64,000 nt of DNA from Rubrivivax gelatinosus (GTDB lineage: Bacteria; Pseudomonadota; Gammaproteobacteria; Burkholderiales; Burkholderiaceae_C), in the NCBI RefSeq assembly GCF_016583785.1, contig NZ_NRRU01000004.1, positions 30,309-94,308 of the forward strand, given 5' to 3'. Shown here piece by piece: positions 41,674-49,596 of this stretch (positions within the stretch are counted from its first letter, which is position 1; the number at the start of each line of letters is the position of its first letter). The notes below the pieces were generated by a model, which had not been told where the DNA came from, did not search any database, and saw only the letters and a program-made list of their open reading frames with translations. A program made the position numbers and the translations under genes.

Positions 41674-42306
41674 GTGCTGGACGACGAGAACACCGACAGA
41701 AAGTACGCGACGTCGTCTGACGTTCAGGCGGCGATCGAGCAACTTGGGCTCTCGCCGGCCCACAAGGTGCACCGCGCAGCGCGAGTGCTCATGGGCGGGT
41801 CTGAGTACCAGGACCCCTCAGAACTGCTCGACGAGGCTGTGAAGCGCTGCATGCAAGCGGCCGCCGGCCAACCAGGGCGCCCTTGGCCGCTGGACGTGCC
41901 CTTCGAGGCCTACCTGATTAAGTCAATGGAGGGTCTCGCGAGCGACTCACGCGACTCCTGGTACCAGCGCAATCGCGTCGCGATTGAAGCGCTGGCCCTG
42001 GAAGGCCAGTCGGCAGACGATGTGCTTGGCGAACTGGACAGGCACGTCCCCTCCGTCGAAGACGCGCTAATCGAGGTCGAAGAGCGAGGTCAGCGCGAGA
42101 ACGAGGCTGAGGCGCACATTGCCAGAATCAAGGCTCACTTTGCGGACAAGCCGGCGGTCACCAACCTGATTGAGGGCAGGCTCGCCGATCTCAGCGCCAC
42201 TGAAACTCGCGAAATGTTCGACATGACGCAGACGGAGTACGACAGTGCTCATCGGGCGTATCGGCGCGGCCTGGAGCAGTTATTCGCCGATGGGGGCAAG
42301 CGATGA
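41674..42306 (+). CDS. Sigma-70-like protein opening the divergent module
   Basis: The 210-residue product resembles short sigma-70-like proteins. Residues about 28–90 look like region 2 (HKVHRAARVLMGG, DPSELLDEAVKRCMQ, WPLDVPFEAYLIKSMEGL), and about 150–205 like region 4 (AVTNLIEGRLADLSATE, MFDMTQTEYDSAHRAYRRGL). The GTG at 41674 is chosen because GAGGA stands seven bases before it; a GTG at 41575 is also in frame but has no sound ribosome-binding site. The stop overlaps the next start by four bases. It probably directs transcription of the locus, though it may be only a sigma-derived DNA-binding protein. Confidence 0.6.
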   Translation: MLDDENTDRKYATSSDVQAAIEQLGLSPAHKVHRAARVLMGGSEYQDPSELLDEAVKRCMQAAAGQPGRPWPLDVPFEAYLIKSMEGLASDSRDSWYQRNRVAIEALALEGQSADDVLGELDRHVPSVEDALIEVEERGQRENEAEAHIARIKAHFADKPAVTNLIEGRLADLSATETREMFDMTQTEYDSAHRAYRRGLEQLFADGGKR

Positions 42307-42704
42307 TCAAGCGCAAGCACGCCAATGAATTGGCCGCGCTCCGGCGGCTCGCCCTAGAGGACGTCTTGCTAGCGAGCGAGGCTGACCTTCGCGAACAGGC
42401 TGAAGAGGAAGGCCTCGACTTCAACGAGCTAGCTGAGAAGATTCGTTCTTCCATGCGCGAGGCGGCCGCCAGCGTGCTTCGCGAGCAGCTCGTGAAGGAC
42501 AGAACCCCCGCGTCCACTCAACGGCGAGCGTCGAAGTGCCCTTCTCTTGAACGCATCAAGGAAGCCATTCGGGAAGTCTTTGCTCGAGAGCCAGAGCTTC
42601 GAGTAGCTTTCAGAGATGGCAGGCAGCAATCGCAGAGCGACTGGGAGAGCCTGTACGACGACCTTGTCCGACTTGGCGCCCTGAAGCCAGATGAGCGCGA
42701 TTGA
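42303..42704 (+). CDS. Small helical protein between sigma-like and IrrE genes
   Basis: The 133-residue product is hydrophilic and mostly helical: ALRRLALEDVLLASEADLRE, EGLDFNELAEKIRSSMREAA, then a linker and a C-terminal part with IKEAIREVFAREPELRVAF. No HTH of the CapH/XRE kind is evident. It overlaps both neighbours (4 and 14 bases), so the three products are likely made together. By position it is the best candidate for an anti-sigma-like partner or the peptidase substrate. That role is inference; the family is unknown to me. Confidence 0.6.
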   Translation: MIKRKHANELAALRRLALEDVLLASEADLREQAEEEGLDFNELAEKIRSSMREAAASVLREQLVKDRTPASTQRRASKCPSLERIKEAIREVFAREPELRVAFRDGRQQSQSDWESLYDDLVRLGALKPDERD

Positions 42705-43497
42705 TGTCGAACGGCTCAGCGAACCCGAGCGTCTCCTTTGGCGCTACGGCGTCACAAGGCCCGAGCACATCGACCTTGACGCGATAGCCGACGACCAAGG
42801 CGCGCCGGTCCGCTACGCGCCACTTTGTGGCTGCGAGGCTCGATTGGTCGCGATCGGCAAGAGAGCCGCCATCACGGTGAACTCGGGCTGCCGACCGGAG
42901 CGTCAGCGCTTCTCAGTCGGGCATGAGCTGGCCCACTGGATGCGGGACCGGCATACGGGCGGCTTCCAGTGCGCCCAAGAGGACATCAGCCCTCAGAACG
43001 TCAAGGCGAAGTCAGCGGAAGCGGAGGCAAACGCGTACGCCAGCCAACTGCTCCTTCCCAACTACCTCGTGGACCCTTGGATCCAGGGCCGCAAGACCAG
43101 CTTGGAGACAGCGAAGCAGCTGGGACAGGATTTCCGCGCGAGCCTGACGGCATCGGCAATCAAGCTCGTGAAGCGGTCGGCGGTGGCTGCGTGTGTCTTG
43201 TGCCACAAGCCGCACGGCCTCTCATGGTCCGTACGGAACGATGCCATGCCAGAGGACACCTACATTCCGAGCGAGCTGAGTTATGAGACTGCGGCCTTCG
43301 GTATGGTGTTCGACGACGGGGAGCGGATGTCACGACCTGCCGTCGAACCAGCGAGTCGGTGGGTGTCGAGTCAGGCTCTCCGAACCGCGGAAGTCGAGTC
43401 TCAAAGCGTCCGGCTTTCGGAGGGCGTGGTCCTAACGGTGATCGGGGTGAAGACTTCCGCGGCCGCTGCGAAGCGGCAGTCTGCCCCTCGACGGTGA
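42691..43497 (+). CDS. IrrE/ImmA-type zinc metallopeptidase
   Basis: The 268-residue soluble protein has the gluzincin motif HELAH (His78, Glu79, His82 in FSVGHELAHWMRDRH), preceded by AAITVNSGCRPERQR and followed by a likely third ligand in AEAEANAYASQLLLP (about 110–113), all typical of ImmA/IrrE peptidases (DUF955). Such enzymes cleave a partner repressor when DNA is damaged or a phage is sensed; CapP, which controls other CBASS loci, is of this type. The C-terminal third is extra, with CVLCHKPHG suggesting a second metal site. It is the last gene of the three-gene module. Confidence 0.82.
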   Translation: MSAIDVERLSEPERLLWRYGVTRPEHIDLDAIADDQGAPVRYAPLCGCEARLVAIGKRAAITVNSGCRPERQRFSVGHELAHWMRDRHTGGFQCAQEDISPQNVKAKSAEAEANAYASQLLLPNYLVDPWIQGRKTSLETAKQLGQDFRASLTASAIKLVKRSAVAACVLCHKPHGLSWSVRNDAMPEDTYIPSELSYETAAFGMVFDDGERMSRPAVEPASRWVSSQALRTAEVESQSVRLSEGVVLTVIGVKTSAAAAKRQSAPRR

Positions 43498-43970
43498 TAG
43501 CTACTCAGTGGCCGCTTGCGGCGCCAGCGAACATTCAAAGGCAAATCGAAGGGTCTGCATTCACTCTGCTGCTGTTGCCCACCGACGCAAGCCGAAGGAC
43601 AGCAAAGGGTCAATAGCACGCCGTGGAGCTTCGCGGGCGAGCACCCGAGATCAGTCTCAAGCTGCCGGTCGGTTTCGCGCGTTCATCGCGGAGGCATCGA
43701 TGCGACGGCGAAGCGCAGGCTCCGAGCACCGCGCGCGTCGCTGCTTGCACTCGGTCGACGCTTTGCGGCCCCGTGTCGCACCTCGACGCCGTGGCAGTAG
43801 CGGAAAGCTCCCGGACCGCAGCGCAAGGGGATGGGACCGTGCCTCGGGTGGGCCGGCCAAACCTTGTAGGATGTCTTGGGGCCTAAGTGCTGCTTAGGAC
43901 TAGCAGGCGGGCCGGCCTCTTCGGTGCGAGTTTTCGGACACCGATCGGACACGACCTACCCAGAAAGACA
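43498..43970. other. Non-coding flank between the CBASS module and tRNA-Asn
   Basis: About 470 bases show no gene with convincing composition. The beginning (AGTGGCCGCTTGCGGCGCCAG near 43506, shortened) has the style of the intergenic repeat at 35699–35763. Near the right end the motif CGGACAC occurs twice within 20 bases (about 43935–43953). It may contain the end of the acquired segment. Confidence 0.4.
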
Positions 43971-44002
43971 AACAGGCTAGCAACTTTCGTCGCTAACCTG
44001 TT
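43971..44002 (-). terminator. Rho-independent terminator after tRNA-Asn
   Basis: The arms AACAGG-x-TAGC and GCTA-x-CCTGTT pair around an 11-base loop, followed on the minus strand by TTGTCTTTCT. The position directly after the tRNA 3' end fits its terminator. Confidence 0.7.
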
Positions 44003-44010
44003 GTTTATTC

Positions 44011-44086
44011 TGGCTCCCCGACCTGGGCTCGAACCAGGGACCTACGGATTAACAGTCCGGCGCTCTACCAACTGAGCTATCGGGGA
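44011..44086 (-). tRNA. tRNA-Asn (GTT)
   Basis: The 76-base minus-strand sequence folds as a tRNA: acceptor TCCCCGA/TCGGGGA, D arm GCTC…GAGC, anticodon stem CGGA…TCCG with anticodon GTT (plus strand AAC at 44051–44053), T arm CCTGG…CCAGG with TTCGAGC, and an encoded 3' CCA. Its 3' end faces the CBASS and conjugation segment, the usual side for element insertion. Confidence 0.95.
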
Positions 44087-44122
44087 AGGAAGACCAAGAG
44101 TATAGCCCGAAAAATCAGGATG

Positions 44123-46288
44123 TCAAAACCTGACCGATGCGCTGGCCCTGAGCGTTCGTGATTCCAGCGCGTACAGATAGACGTGGTCGAACTGGTAGGG
44201 CGATTCCTTCCAGGCCTTGCGGTCGAAGACGTTGTCGACCCCGGCGCGCCAGACGATGCTGCGGCCGCTGCTCAACTGCTGGGTCCAGCGGGCACCCAGG
44301 TCCAGGCTGGCCCAGCCGGGGATGCGCACGCTGTCGTCGTAAGGCAGCACGACACGGTCGCCTTCGGCGCGCAAGTCGGCCTGCATCACCAGCCCCGCCA
44401 CCTGCGCCACGCGCCAGTCGGCACCTAGACGCAGTGTCTTGGACGGCACGTTCTCCGGCCGCAGGCCGTCGCCGCTGCCGGACTCGTGGCGCACGGCGTC
44501 CAGCAGCATTGCGCTCGCGCGCCAGTCCACTGCGCCCTGGCGCCACAACACGTTGGCTTCGATGCCGCGGTGGCGCTGTTCGCCGACCACACCCTGGCGG
44601 CAGGAGTCGTCGACGTCGCCGTCACAAGCGGCGTTCAACTCGCCGATGCGTGGGCGTTCGATCTGAAACAGCGCGACGCTGGCTTCGAGCTCGCTGCCGG
44701 CGTGTTTGACGCCAATCTCGCGCTGGCGGCTCTTCAGCGCCGGCAGCGCCTGTCCGGCGTTGACGTAGCGCGGCCGGTTCGGCACCACCGCCGACTCGAC
44801 GCCGCGCCCCCAGCTCGCGTAGGCCATGGTCTGCGGCGTGATCTGGTAGGCCAGCGCCAGCCACGGCGTCGTGACGTCCTGGTCGTAGTCGGTGGCGCGC
44901 AGGCCGCCGTCGTCGTCTGCGCTGGTGCGCACGCTCTCGCGCGTCAGGCGCGTGTGGCGCAGCCCGCTCCACAGGCTCCAGCCGCCGGGCAGTGTCATGG
45001 CGTCGCGAACGAAGAACTCGGTGCTGCGTTCGTCGCGGTCGGTGTTGGGGCTCAGCGTCCCGTCCGAGCCATCGGTGATCATGCTGCCGTCGTCCTTGCC
45101 GACGCCGGCCCACTGATACACCTGATCCTCGAACCGTCCCGTGTACTTCGTTCGAAGCGCGCCGGCTTCCAGCGCGTGCCCGATGACGCCGGTTCGTGCG
45201 CTGCCGCTGATGGCGACCTCGAGCGCGCTGCTGTCCCGGCGCTCGTTCAGGCTGCGGTACTCGTAGTAGTCGAAGCTGCCGTCGGGGGCGTAGCGGTCGG
45301 GAAACTCGAGGCTGGGGTCGGCCGCGTAGCAGCCGTAGCACCCATAGGGAAACGCGGTGCGATCGTCCATCCGCAGCTTCTGCACCATCGCGTGGGCGCG
45401 CAGCTCCCAGTCGCCGGCCAGGCGCTGGCGCCAGCGCAGCGAGGCGGTGTCGCCTGCCATCTCGACCGGGCCGTTCCAGGGCTGTTGGTTCAGGTTGGTG
45501 CGCAGGTCGATGTCCTTGGCGTCGGGCACGACGTTGCCGCGCATGCTGTAGCCGGCGATGCTGGGCTGCTGCTGGCGGCTGCTCTCGGCTTCGAACTCGA
45601 TCACGCTGTCGCTGCCGAACTGCCAGTCCAGCGCCACGGCGAGCAGCCGGCGGTGGCCGTCGGTGTCGTGCACACGCGGCTCCATGTCCTCGTAGGCGGC
45701 GTTGATGCGCCAGCCGAAGGCGCCGTCGGGGCCGGCGCGGTCGCCGACGTCGACGGCCGCACCGGTGGTGCTGGAGCCTTCCCACCAGAGCGTGGCGCTG
45801 CGTTTGCCGGCCACCGGGCGCTTGACGCGCAGGTTGACCAGGCCGCCGGGCGCGCTGGTGCCGGCCTGGATGCCGCTGGCGCCCTTGAGCACCTCGACGG
45901 CTTCCTTGTTCTCCAGCGCGAAGCTGGTTTCGCCGCTGACCGGCAGGCCGTCGCGGCGCACGTTGAAGCGGTTGTCCAGCGTGTAGCCACGCACCGATAG
46001 GCCGGCCCAGTAGCCGGTGGCGTTGTAGGCCTCGGAGACGCCGGCGTCCAGCCGCGTGATGTCGCCCAGCCGCTCGACGTTTTCGTCGACCAGGCGTTCG
46101 CTGCCGTAGACCTGGGCCTGCAGCGGCGTGCGCGCGTCGGTCTGGCCGGGGAACCCGGCGAAACCGGGCAGGCGCTCGAAGCTGCCGGTGATCGTGATCG
46201 TCTCGGTCGTCTGCGCCGTTGCGGCGAAACTGGAGACGAGGAGAGCTGCGGCGAAAGCGCAGCGGGTGAGCGTGTGTTGTCTTGCCAT
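44123..46288 (-). CDS. TonB-dependent receptor under TPP riboswitch control
   Basis: This 721-residue outer-membrane receptor has a signal peptide (to about residue 25), a plug domain (RLGDITRLDAGVSEAYN, GYWAGLSVRGYTLDNRFNVR, VEVLKGASGIQAGTSAPGG) and a 22-strand barrel that ends in SASVRF, with the terminal Phe expected for Bam insertion. By sequence it would be called a siderophore receptor, but a thiamin pyrophosphate riboswitch lies directly upstream and predicts uptake of thiamin or a related compound. No TonB/ExbB or inner-membrane transporter genes are beside it. The start at 46288 follows AAGG by seven bases. Confidence 0.85.
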   Translation of the reverse strand: MARQHTLTRCAFAAALLVSSFAATAQTTETITITGSFERLPGFAGFPGQTDARTPLQAQVYGSERLVDENVERLGDITRLDAGVSEAYNATGYWAGLSVRGYTLDNRFNVRRDGLPVSGETSFALENKEAVEVLKGASGIQAGTSAPGGLVNLRVKRPVAGKRSATLWWEGSSTTGAAVDVGDRAGPDGAFGWRINAAYEDMEPRVHDTDGHRRLLAVALDWQFGSDSVIEFEAESSRQQQPSIAGYSMRGNVVPDAKDIDLRTNLNQQPWNGPVEMAGDTASLRWRQRLAGDWELRAHAMVQKLRMDDRTAFPYGCYGCYAADPSLEFPDRYAPDGSFDYYEYRSLNERRDSSALEVAISGSARTGVIGHALEAGALRTKYTGRFEDQVYQWAGVGKDDGSMITDGSDGTLSPNTDRDERSTEFFVRDAMTLPGGWSLWSGLRHTRLTRESVRTSADDDGGLRATDYDQDVTTPWLALAYQITPQTMAYASWGRGVESAVVPNRPRYVNAGQALPALKSRQREIGVKHAGSELEASVALFQIERPRIGELNAACDGDVDDSCRQGVVGEQRHRGIEANVLWRQGAVDWRASAMLLDAVRHESGSGDGLRPENVPSKTLRLGADWRVAQVAGLVMQADLRAEGDRVVLPYDDSVRIPGWASLDLGARWTQQLSSGRSIVWRAGVDNVFDRKAWKESPYQFDHVYLYALESRTLRASASVRF

Positions 46289-46293
46289 CGGTT

Positions 46294-46363
46294 ACCTTGG
46301 GCGATGGCAGGGCGGCATACCGGAGGACGGCCGGCGCGTGCGCACGCACCTGGGCCCAAAGGT
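46294..46363 (-). promoter_or_regulatory. Expression platform: Shine–Dalgarno sequestering helix
   Basis: Just 3' of the aptamer, ACCTTTGGGC (46354–46363) is complementary to GCCCAAGGT (46294–46302), apart from one bulged base. The second arm contains the AAGG ribosome-binding site of the receptor. A palindrome, GCGTGCGCACGC, lies in the loop. The design indicates translational repression when thiamin pyrophosphate is bound. Confidence 0.6.
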
Positions 46364-46365
46364 GT

Positions 46366-46506
46366 GCTTCCCTGCGCGAGCATTACCTCGTGCCGTCCGG
46401 TGAAGGACGGGTCGCCGCCTCGGCCTTGCAGCGTCGGCGGACGATCAGGTTCAAAGGGACTCTCTCAGTCGGCCGTCCGCGCATGGCAGGCGGCCAACAC
46501 CCCTAG
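46366..46506 (-). ncRNA. TPP (THI-box) riboswitch aptamer with insertion
   Basis: On the minus strand the conserved blocks stand in order: CTAGGGGTG (46498–46506), a P3 stem TTGGCCG/CGGCCGA, CTGAGAGAGTCCC then TTTGAACCTGATC (46443–46468), P5 CGAG-GTAATG-CTCG (46377–46390), and CGCAGGGAAGC. These match the TPP riboswitch closely. Between ACCTGATC and P5 there are 52 extra bases that can form two hairpins (CCGCC/GGCGG and CCGTCC/GGACGG), where a canonical aptamer has none or few. Confidence 0.88.
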
Positions 46507-46585
46507 CGAATGCCCCGCGCACCGGGTAGGTGGCGCGAAGCGGGGCGGATGATACGTCAGCGGTGGCGGCCGATGACGATCCGTG

Positions 46586-47671
46586 TCAATCCGGTGAAGG
46601 CGTCGTCACGCCGAGCAGGCGGTGCAGCTGCGGGCTCGAGGTCGTGTACTGCAGCAGCACGCGGCGCTCGGCGTCGACGTAGGGCACGGCGGCGAAGGCG
46701 GCGAGCGTCGCCTCGTGGAAGCCGCACAGGATCAGCTTGCGTTTGCCCGGGTAGTGGCAGATGTCGCCGACGGCGAAGACGCCGGGCACGCTGGTCTCGA
46801 AGGTGGCGGGATTCACCGTCACCAGCTTGTGTTCGAGCTCCAGCCCCCAGTCGGCGATCGGCCCCAGGCGTGGGCTCAGGCCGTGGAAGACGAGCAGGTG
46901 CTCCAGCGCCAGCGTGTCGCTGCCGCCGTCGGCTGTCATCAACTGCAGGCGCGCCAGCGTCTCGCCTTCGGTCTCGAAGCCGGTGATCTGGCCGATGACG
47001 ACCCGCAGCGTGCCGGCGGCGCGCAGCTCGGCCAGGCGCCGCACCTGCGCCGGCGCGGCGCGGAACTCGTCGCGCCGGTGCAGCAGCGTGACGCTGGCAG
47101 CGCGCTGCGCAACGTCGGTGGCGAAGTGCAGCGCCCAGTCGACGGCTGAGTCGCCGCCGCCGGCGATGACGAGATGGCGGCCGGCGAAGGCCGCGGCGTC
47201 GCGCACGCGGTAGAAGAGCTGGCGCCCGGCTAAGCGCTCGATGCCGGCGACACGCAGCGTCTTGGGCTGGAACGAGCCGACCCCGCCGGCGACGAACACC
47301 GTGCGCGCAAGGAAACGGGTGCCGGTGCTGGTTTCGCAGTCGAAGCGGCCGTCGGCCGTGCGCGCCAGCGAACGCAGTTCCTGGCCGAGGTGCAGCGTCG
47401 GCGAAAACGGCGCGATCTGCTGCTGCAGCCGCTCGACGAGCTCATGCCCGGTGCACACGGGCACGCCGGGAATGTCGTAGATCGGCTTGTCGGCGTAGAG
47501 CTCGGCGCACTGGCCGCCGACGTGCAGCAGCGCATCGACGACGTGGGCGCGGATGTCCTGCAGCCCGAGCTCGAAGACCAGGAACAGCCCGACCGGGCCG
47601 GCGCCGACGATCAGCGCGTCGGTCTCGATCGGGGTAAGCGGCGCAGCGCCGGGCGGCGAGCTGGGTGTCAT
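46586..47671 (-). CDS. Flavin-dependent ferredoxin–NADP+ reductase, thioredoxin-reductase type
   Basis: The 361-residue protein binds FAD through ALIVGAGPVGLFLVFELG near the N-terminus and NAD(P)H through HLVIAGGGDSAVDWALHF near 165–185, and ends with the FAD-binding TSVPGVFAVGDICHYPGK. The redox CxxC of thioredoxin reductase is absent, as in YumC-type ferredoxin reductases. It lies 26 bases after fdxA on the same strand, so it probably reduces that ferredoxin, which may in turn feed the hemoprotein sulfite reductase encoded further upstream. Confidence 0.85.
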   Translation of the reverse strand: MTPSSPPGAAPLTPIETDALIVGAGPVGLFLVFELGLQDIRAHVVDALLHVGGQCAELYADKPIYDIPGVPVCTGHELVERLQQQIAPFSPTLHLGQELRSLARTADGRFDCETSTGTRFLARTVFVAGGVGSFQPKTLRVAGIERLAGRQLFYRVRDAAAFAGRHLVIAGGGDSAVDWALHFATDVAQRAASVTLLHRRDEFRAAPAQVRRLAELRAAGTLRVVIGQITGFETEGETLARLQLMTADGGSDTLALEHLLVFHGLSPRLGPIADWGLELEHKLVTVNPATFETSVPGVFAVGDICHYPGKRKLILCGFHEATLAAFAAVPYVDAERRVLLQYTTSSPQLHRLLGVTTPSPD

Positions 47672-47697
47672 GCGGGTCGCCGGGCGCTACCGGCTGC

Positions 47698-48021
47698 TCA
47701 GCGGATCAGGTGCTGCAGCTTGTCCTTGCGGTCTTTCCACTCGTCGGCGTCGGGCTGCGGCGCCTTGCGCTTGGTGATCGTCGGCCAGACCTTGGCCAGT
47801 TCGGCGTTCAGCTGCACGAACTGCAGTTGATCGGAGGGCACGTCTTCTTCGGGCAGGATCGCGTTCGCCGGGCACTCCGGGATGCAGACCGCGCAGTCGA
47901 TGCATTCCTCGGGATCGATGACGAGGAAGTTCGGCCCTTCACGGAAGCAGTCGACGGGGCAGACATCCACGCAATCGGTGTATTTGCAGCGGATGCAGGA
48001 ATCGAGAACGACGTGAGTCAT
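47698..48021 (-). CDS. fdxA: 7Fe ferredoxin FdxA (second copy)
   Basis: The 107-residue electron carrier has [18 protein letters not shown] and [12 protein letters not shown], the full set of cysteines of Azotobacter-type ferredoxin I, including Cys25 that the first copy lacks. The C-terminal cap [17 protein letters not shown] is standard. It stands between cobA and the ferredoxin reductase gene on the same strand, in the usual Burkholderiales sulfur-assimilation context. Confidence 0.92.
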   Translation of the reverse strand: MTHVVLDSCIRCKYTDCVDVCPVDCFREGPNFLVIDPEECIDCAVCIPECPANAILPEEDVPSDQLQFVQLNAELAKVWPTITKRKAPQPDADEWKDRKDKLQHLIR

Positions 48022-48087
48022 GGAACGGGCTCGGTTGTGATGTCAGGACTGACGCGGTCGTGGGGGAGGGCGCCAAGGCGCGGAATT

Positions 48088-48843
48088 TTACGCCTCGCCC
48101 TTGGGGGTTCCGGCTTGATCTTGCTCATGCGGCAGGGTCGGCGCGGCCAGGGCCAGCGGCGACGCGCCGGCACCGACGACGACGACCGTCGGCCGCCCGG
48201 CGTGCCGTGCCGCGGCCTCGGCCAGCGTCGCGACGGCGTGGCTGCTCTGCGCTTCGTCGGGCCAGCCGGCGCGCGAGACGACGAGCACTGGCGTGTCCTG
48301 CGTCCAGCCGGCGGCGAGCAGCCGCGCGCCCAGTTCGGCGAGCTGGCGCCCGGCCATGTAGTACACCTGGGTGTCGGCGCTGCGGCCGGCTTCGAGCCGG
48401 CGCTCGCGGGTCATCGCGGTGCTGAGCGCGATGCTGCGGCCGCGCGCGCGGCGCGTCAGCGGCCGCTGCGCTGCGGCGGCTGCGGCGAGTGCGGCGGTGA
48501 CGCCGGGCACGACTTCGCATTCGATGCCGGCCTGCGCCAGTGCCGCCAGTTCCTCCTCGAGCCGGCCGAAGACGCTGGGATCGCCGCCCTTCAGGCGCAC
48601 GACGACGGCGTGGCGGCGTGCGGTCTCGACCAGCAGCGCGTCGATCTCGGCCTGGTGGGTGGAGTGGCAGAAGCCGCGTTTGCCGACGTCTATCCACTCG
48701 GCGCGCGGTGCATGTGCACGCAGCGCCGGGTCGGTCAGCGCGTCGTAGAGCACGACATCCGCTGCGGCCAGGCGGCTGGCGCCGCGCACGGTGATCAGGT
48801 CGGCGGCGCCGGGGCCGGCGCCGATGAAGACGACGCGGCCCAT
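48088..48843 (-). CDS. cobA: Uroporphyrinogen-III C-methyltransferase
   Basis: The enzyme adds two methyl groups to uroporphyrinogen III on the way to siroheme, the cofactor of the sulfite reductase encoded upstream. In 251 residues it shows VVFIGAGPGAADLITVRG, the loop VVRLKGGDPSVFGR, VVPGVTAALAAAAAAQ and the YYMAGRQLAELG region. It has no CysG dehydrogenase/ferrochelatase part, so those steps need another gene. It lies 16 bases after cysH. Confidence 0.9.
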   Translation of the reverse strand: MGRVVFIGAGPGAADLITVRGASRLAAADVVLYDALTDPALRAHAPRAEWIDVGKRGFCHSTHQAEIDALLVETARRHAVVVRLKGGDPSVFGRLEEELAALAQAGIECEVVPGVTAALAAAAAAQRPLTRRARGRSIALSTAMTRERRLEAGRSADTQVYYMAGRQLAELGARLLAAGWTQDTPVLVVSRAGWPDEAQSSHAVATLAEAAARHAGRPTVVVVGAGASPLALAAPTLPHEQDQAGTPKGEA

Positions 48844-48859
48844 CAGCGAGGACCCGGCG

Positions 48860-49591
48860 TCAGGCCGCCAACGGCTCGTCGCGCAGGTGAAGCCCGCACT
48901 CCTTGGCGCCTTCCTGCTCCCACCACCAGCGCCCGGCGCGGTGGTCCTCGCCGAGCGAGATCGCGCGCGTGCACGGCGCGCAGCCGATGCTCGGGTAGAA
49001 CTGGTCGTGCAGCTCGTTGTAGGGCACGCCGTTCGTGGCCACGTAGTGCCAGACGTCGGCTTCGCTCCAGTCGGCGAGCGGGTAGAACTTCTCGCGGCTG
49101 TCGGCGTCGAGCTCGAAATGCGGCACCGACGAGCGCGACTCCGACTGCTCGCGCCGCAGCCCGGTGATCCAGGCTGTGCGGCCTTCGAGCAGGCGCCGCA
49201 TCGGTTCCTTCTTGCGGATGTCGCAGCAGTTCTTGCGCAGCTCGACGCTGCGGTACATCGCGTCGTCGCCGTTGCGGCGCACGAACTGCACCACCGCCTC
49301 CTGCTGCGGGCGAAAGACCTGGACCTCGATGCCGTAGCGCTGGCGGATGCGGCCCAGCAGCGCCAGCGTCTGGGCGTGCAGCGCGCCGGTGTCCAGCGTC
49401 GCGACCGGTATCGCCAGGCCGTGGCGTGCGATCAGGTCGGTGATGACCATGCCTTCGACACCCAGGCTGGTCGCCTGGACGATGTGGCCGGCGTGGTCGG
49501 CCGCTGCCTCGCGCAGCAGCGCGACGGCGTGCGCCACCCGGGCATCGTGGCCGCGGGTCTTGCGGGCGTGGAGTTCGATGGCGGTCGGCAT
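48860..49591 (-). CDS. cysH: Adenylylsulfate (APS) reductase
   Basis: The 243-residue cytoplasmic enzyme reduces APS to sulfite. Two cysteine pairs, KNCCDIRKKEP and GCAPCTRAI, are the [4Fe-4S] ligands that mark APS reductases as opposed to PAPS reductases without a cluster, and CGLHL near the end provides the catalytic Cys (ECGLH). The PP-loop reads VQATSLGVEGMVITDLI. The ATG at 49591 is chosen; longer frames run into the DUF934 gene. It lies five bases after the DUF934 stop. Confidence 0.9.
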   Translation of the reverse strand: MPTAIELHARKTRGHDARVAHAVALLREAAADHAGHIVQATSLGVEGMVITDLIARHGLAIPVATLDTGALHAQTLALLGRIRQRYGIEVQVFRPQQEAVVQFVRRNGDDAMYRSVELRKNCCDIRKKEPMRRLLEGRTAWITGLRREQSESRSSVPHFELDADSREKFYPLADWSEADVWHYVATNGVPYNELHDQFYPSIGCAPCTRAISLGEDHRAGRWWWEQEGAKECGLHLRDEPLAA

Positions 49592-49596
49592 GGTGT

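Noticed and set aside
43887..44075. Small plus-strand frame ending in PGLEPGTYGLTVRRSTN
   Set aside because: The sequence is the antisense reading of tRNA-Asn and its flank, a known source of false protein calls.
44486..46000. 504-codon open frame opposite the TonB receptor
   Set aside because: Antisense shadow. The receptor on the other strand has signal peptide, plug and barrel signatures.
46366..46506. Cobalamin riboswitch upstream of the TonB receptor
   Set aside because: B12-dependent receptors often have one, but the conserved blocks here (CTGAGA, ACCTGATC, GTAATG, CGCAGGGAA) are those of the TPP riboswitch, and no B12 box is found.
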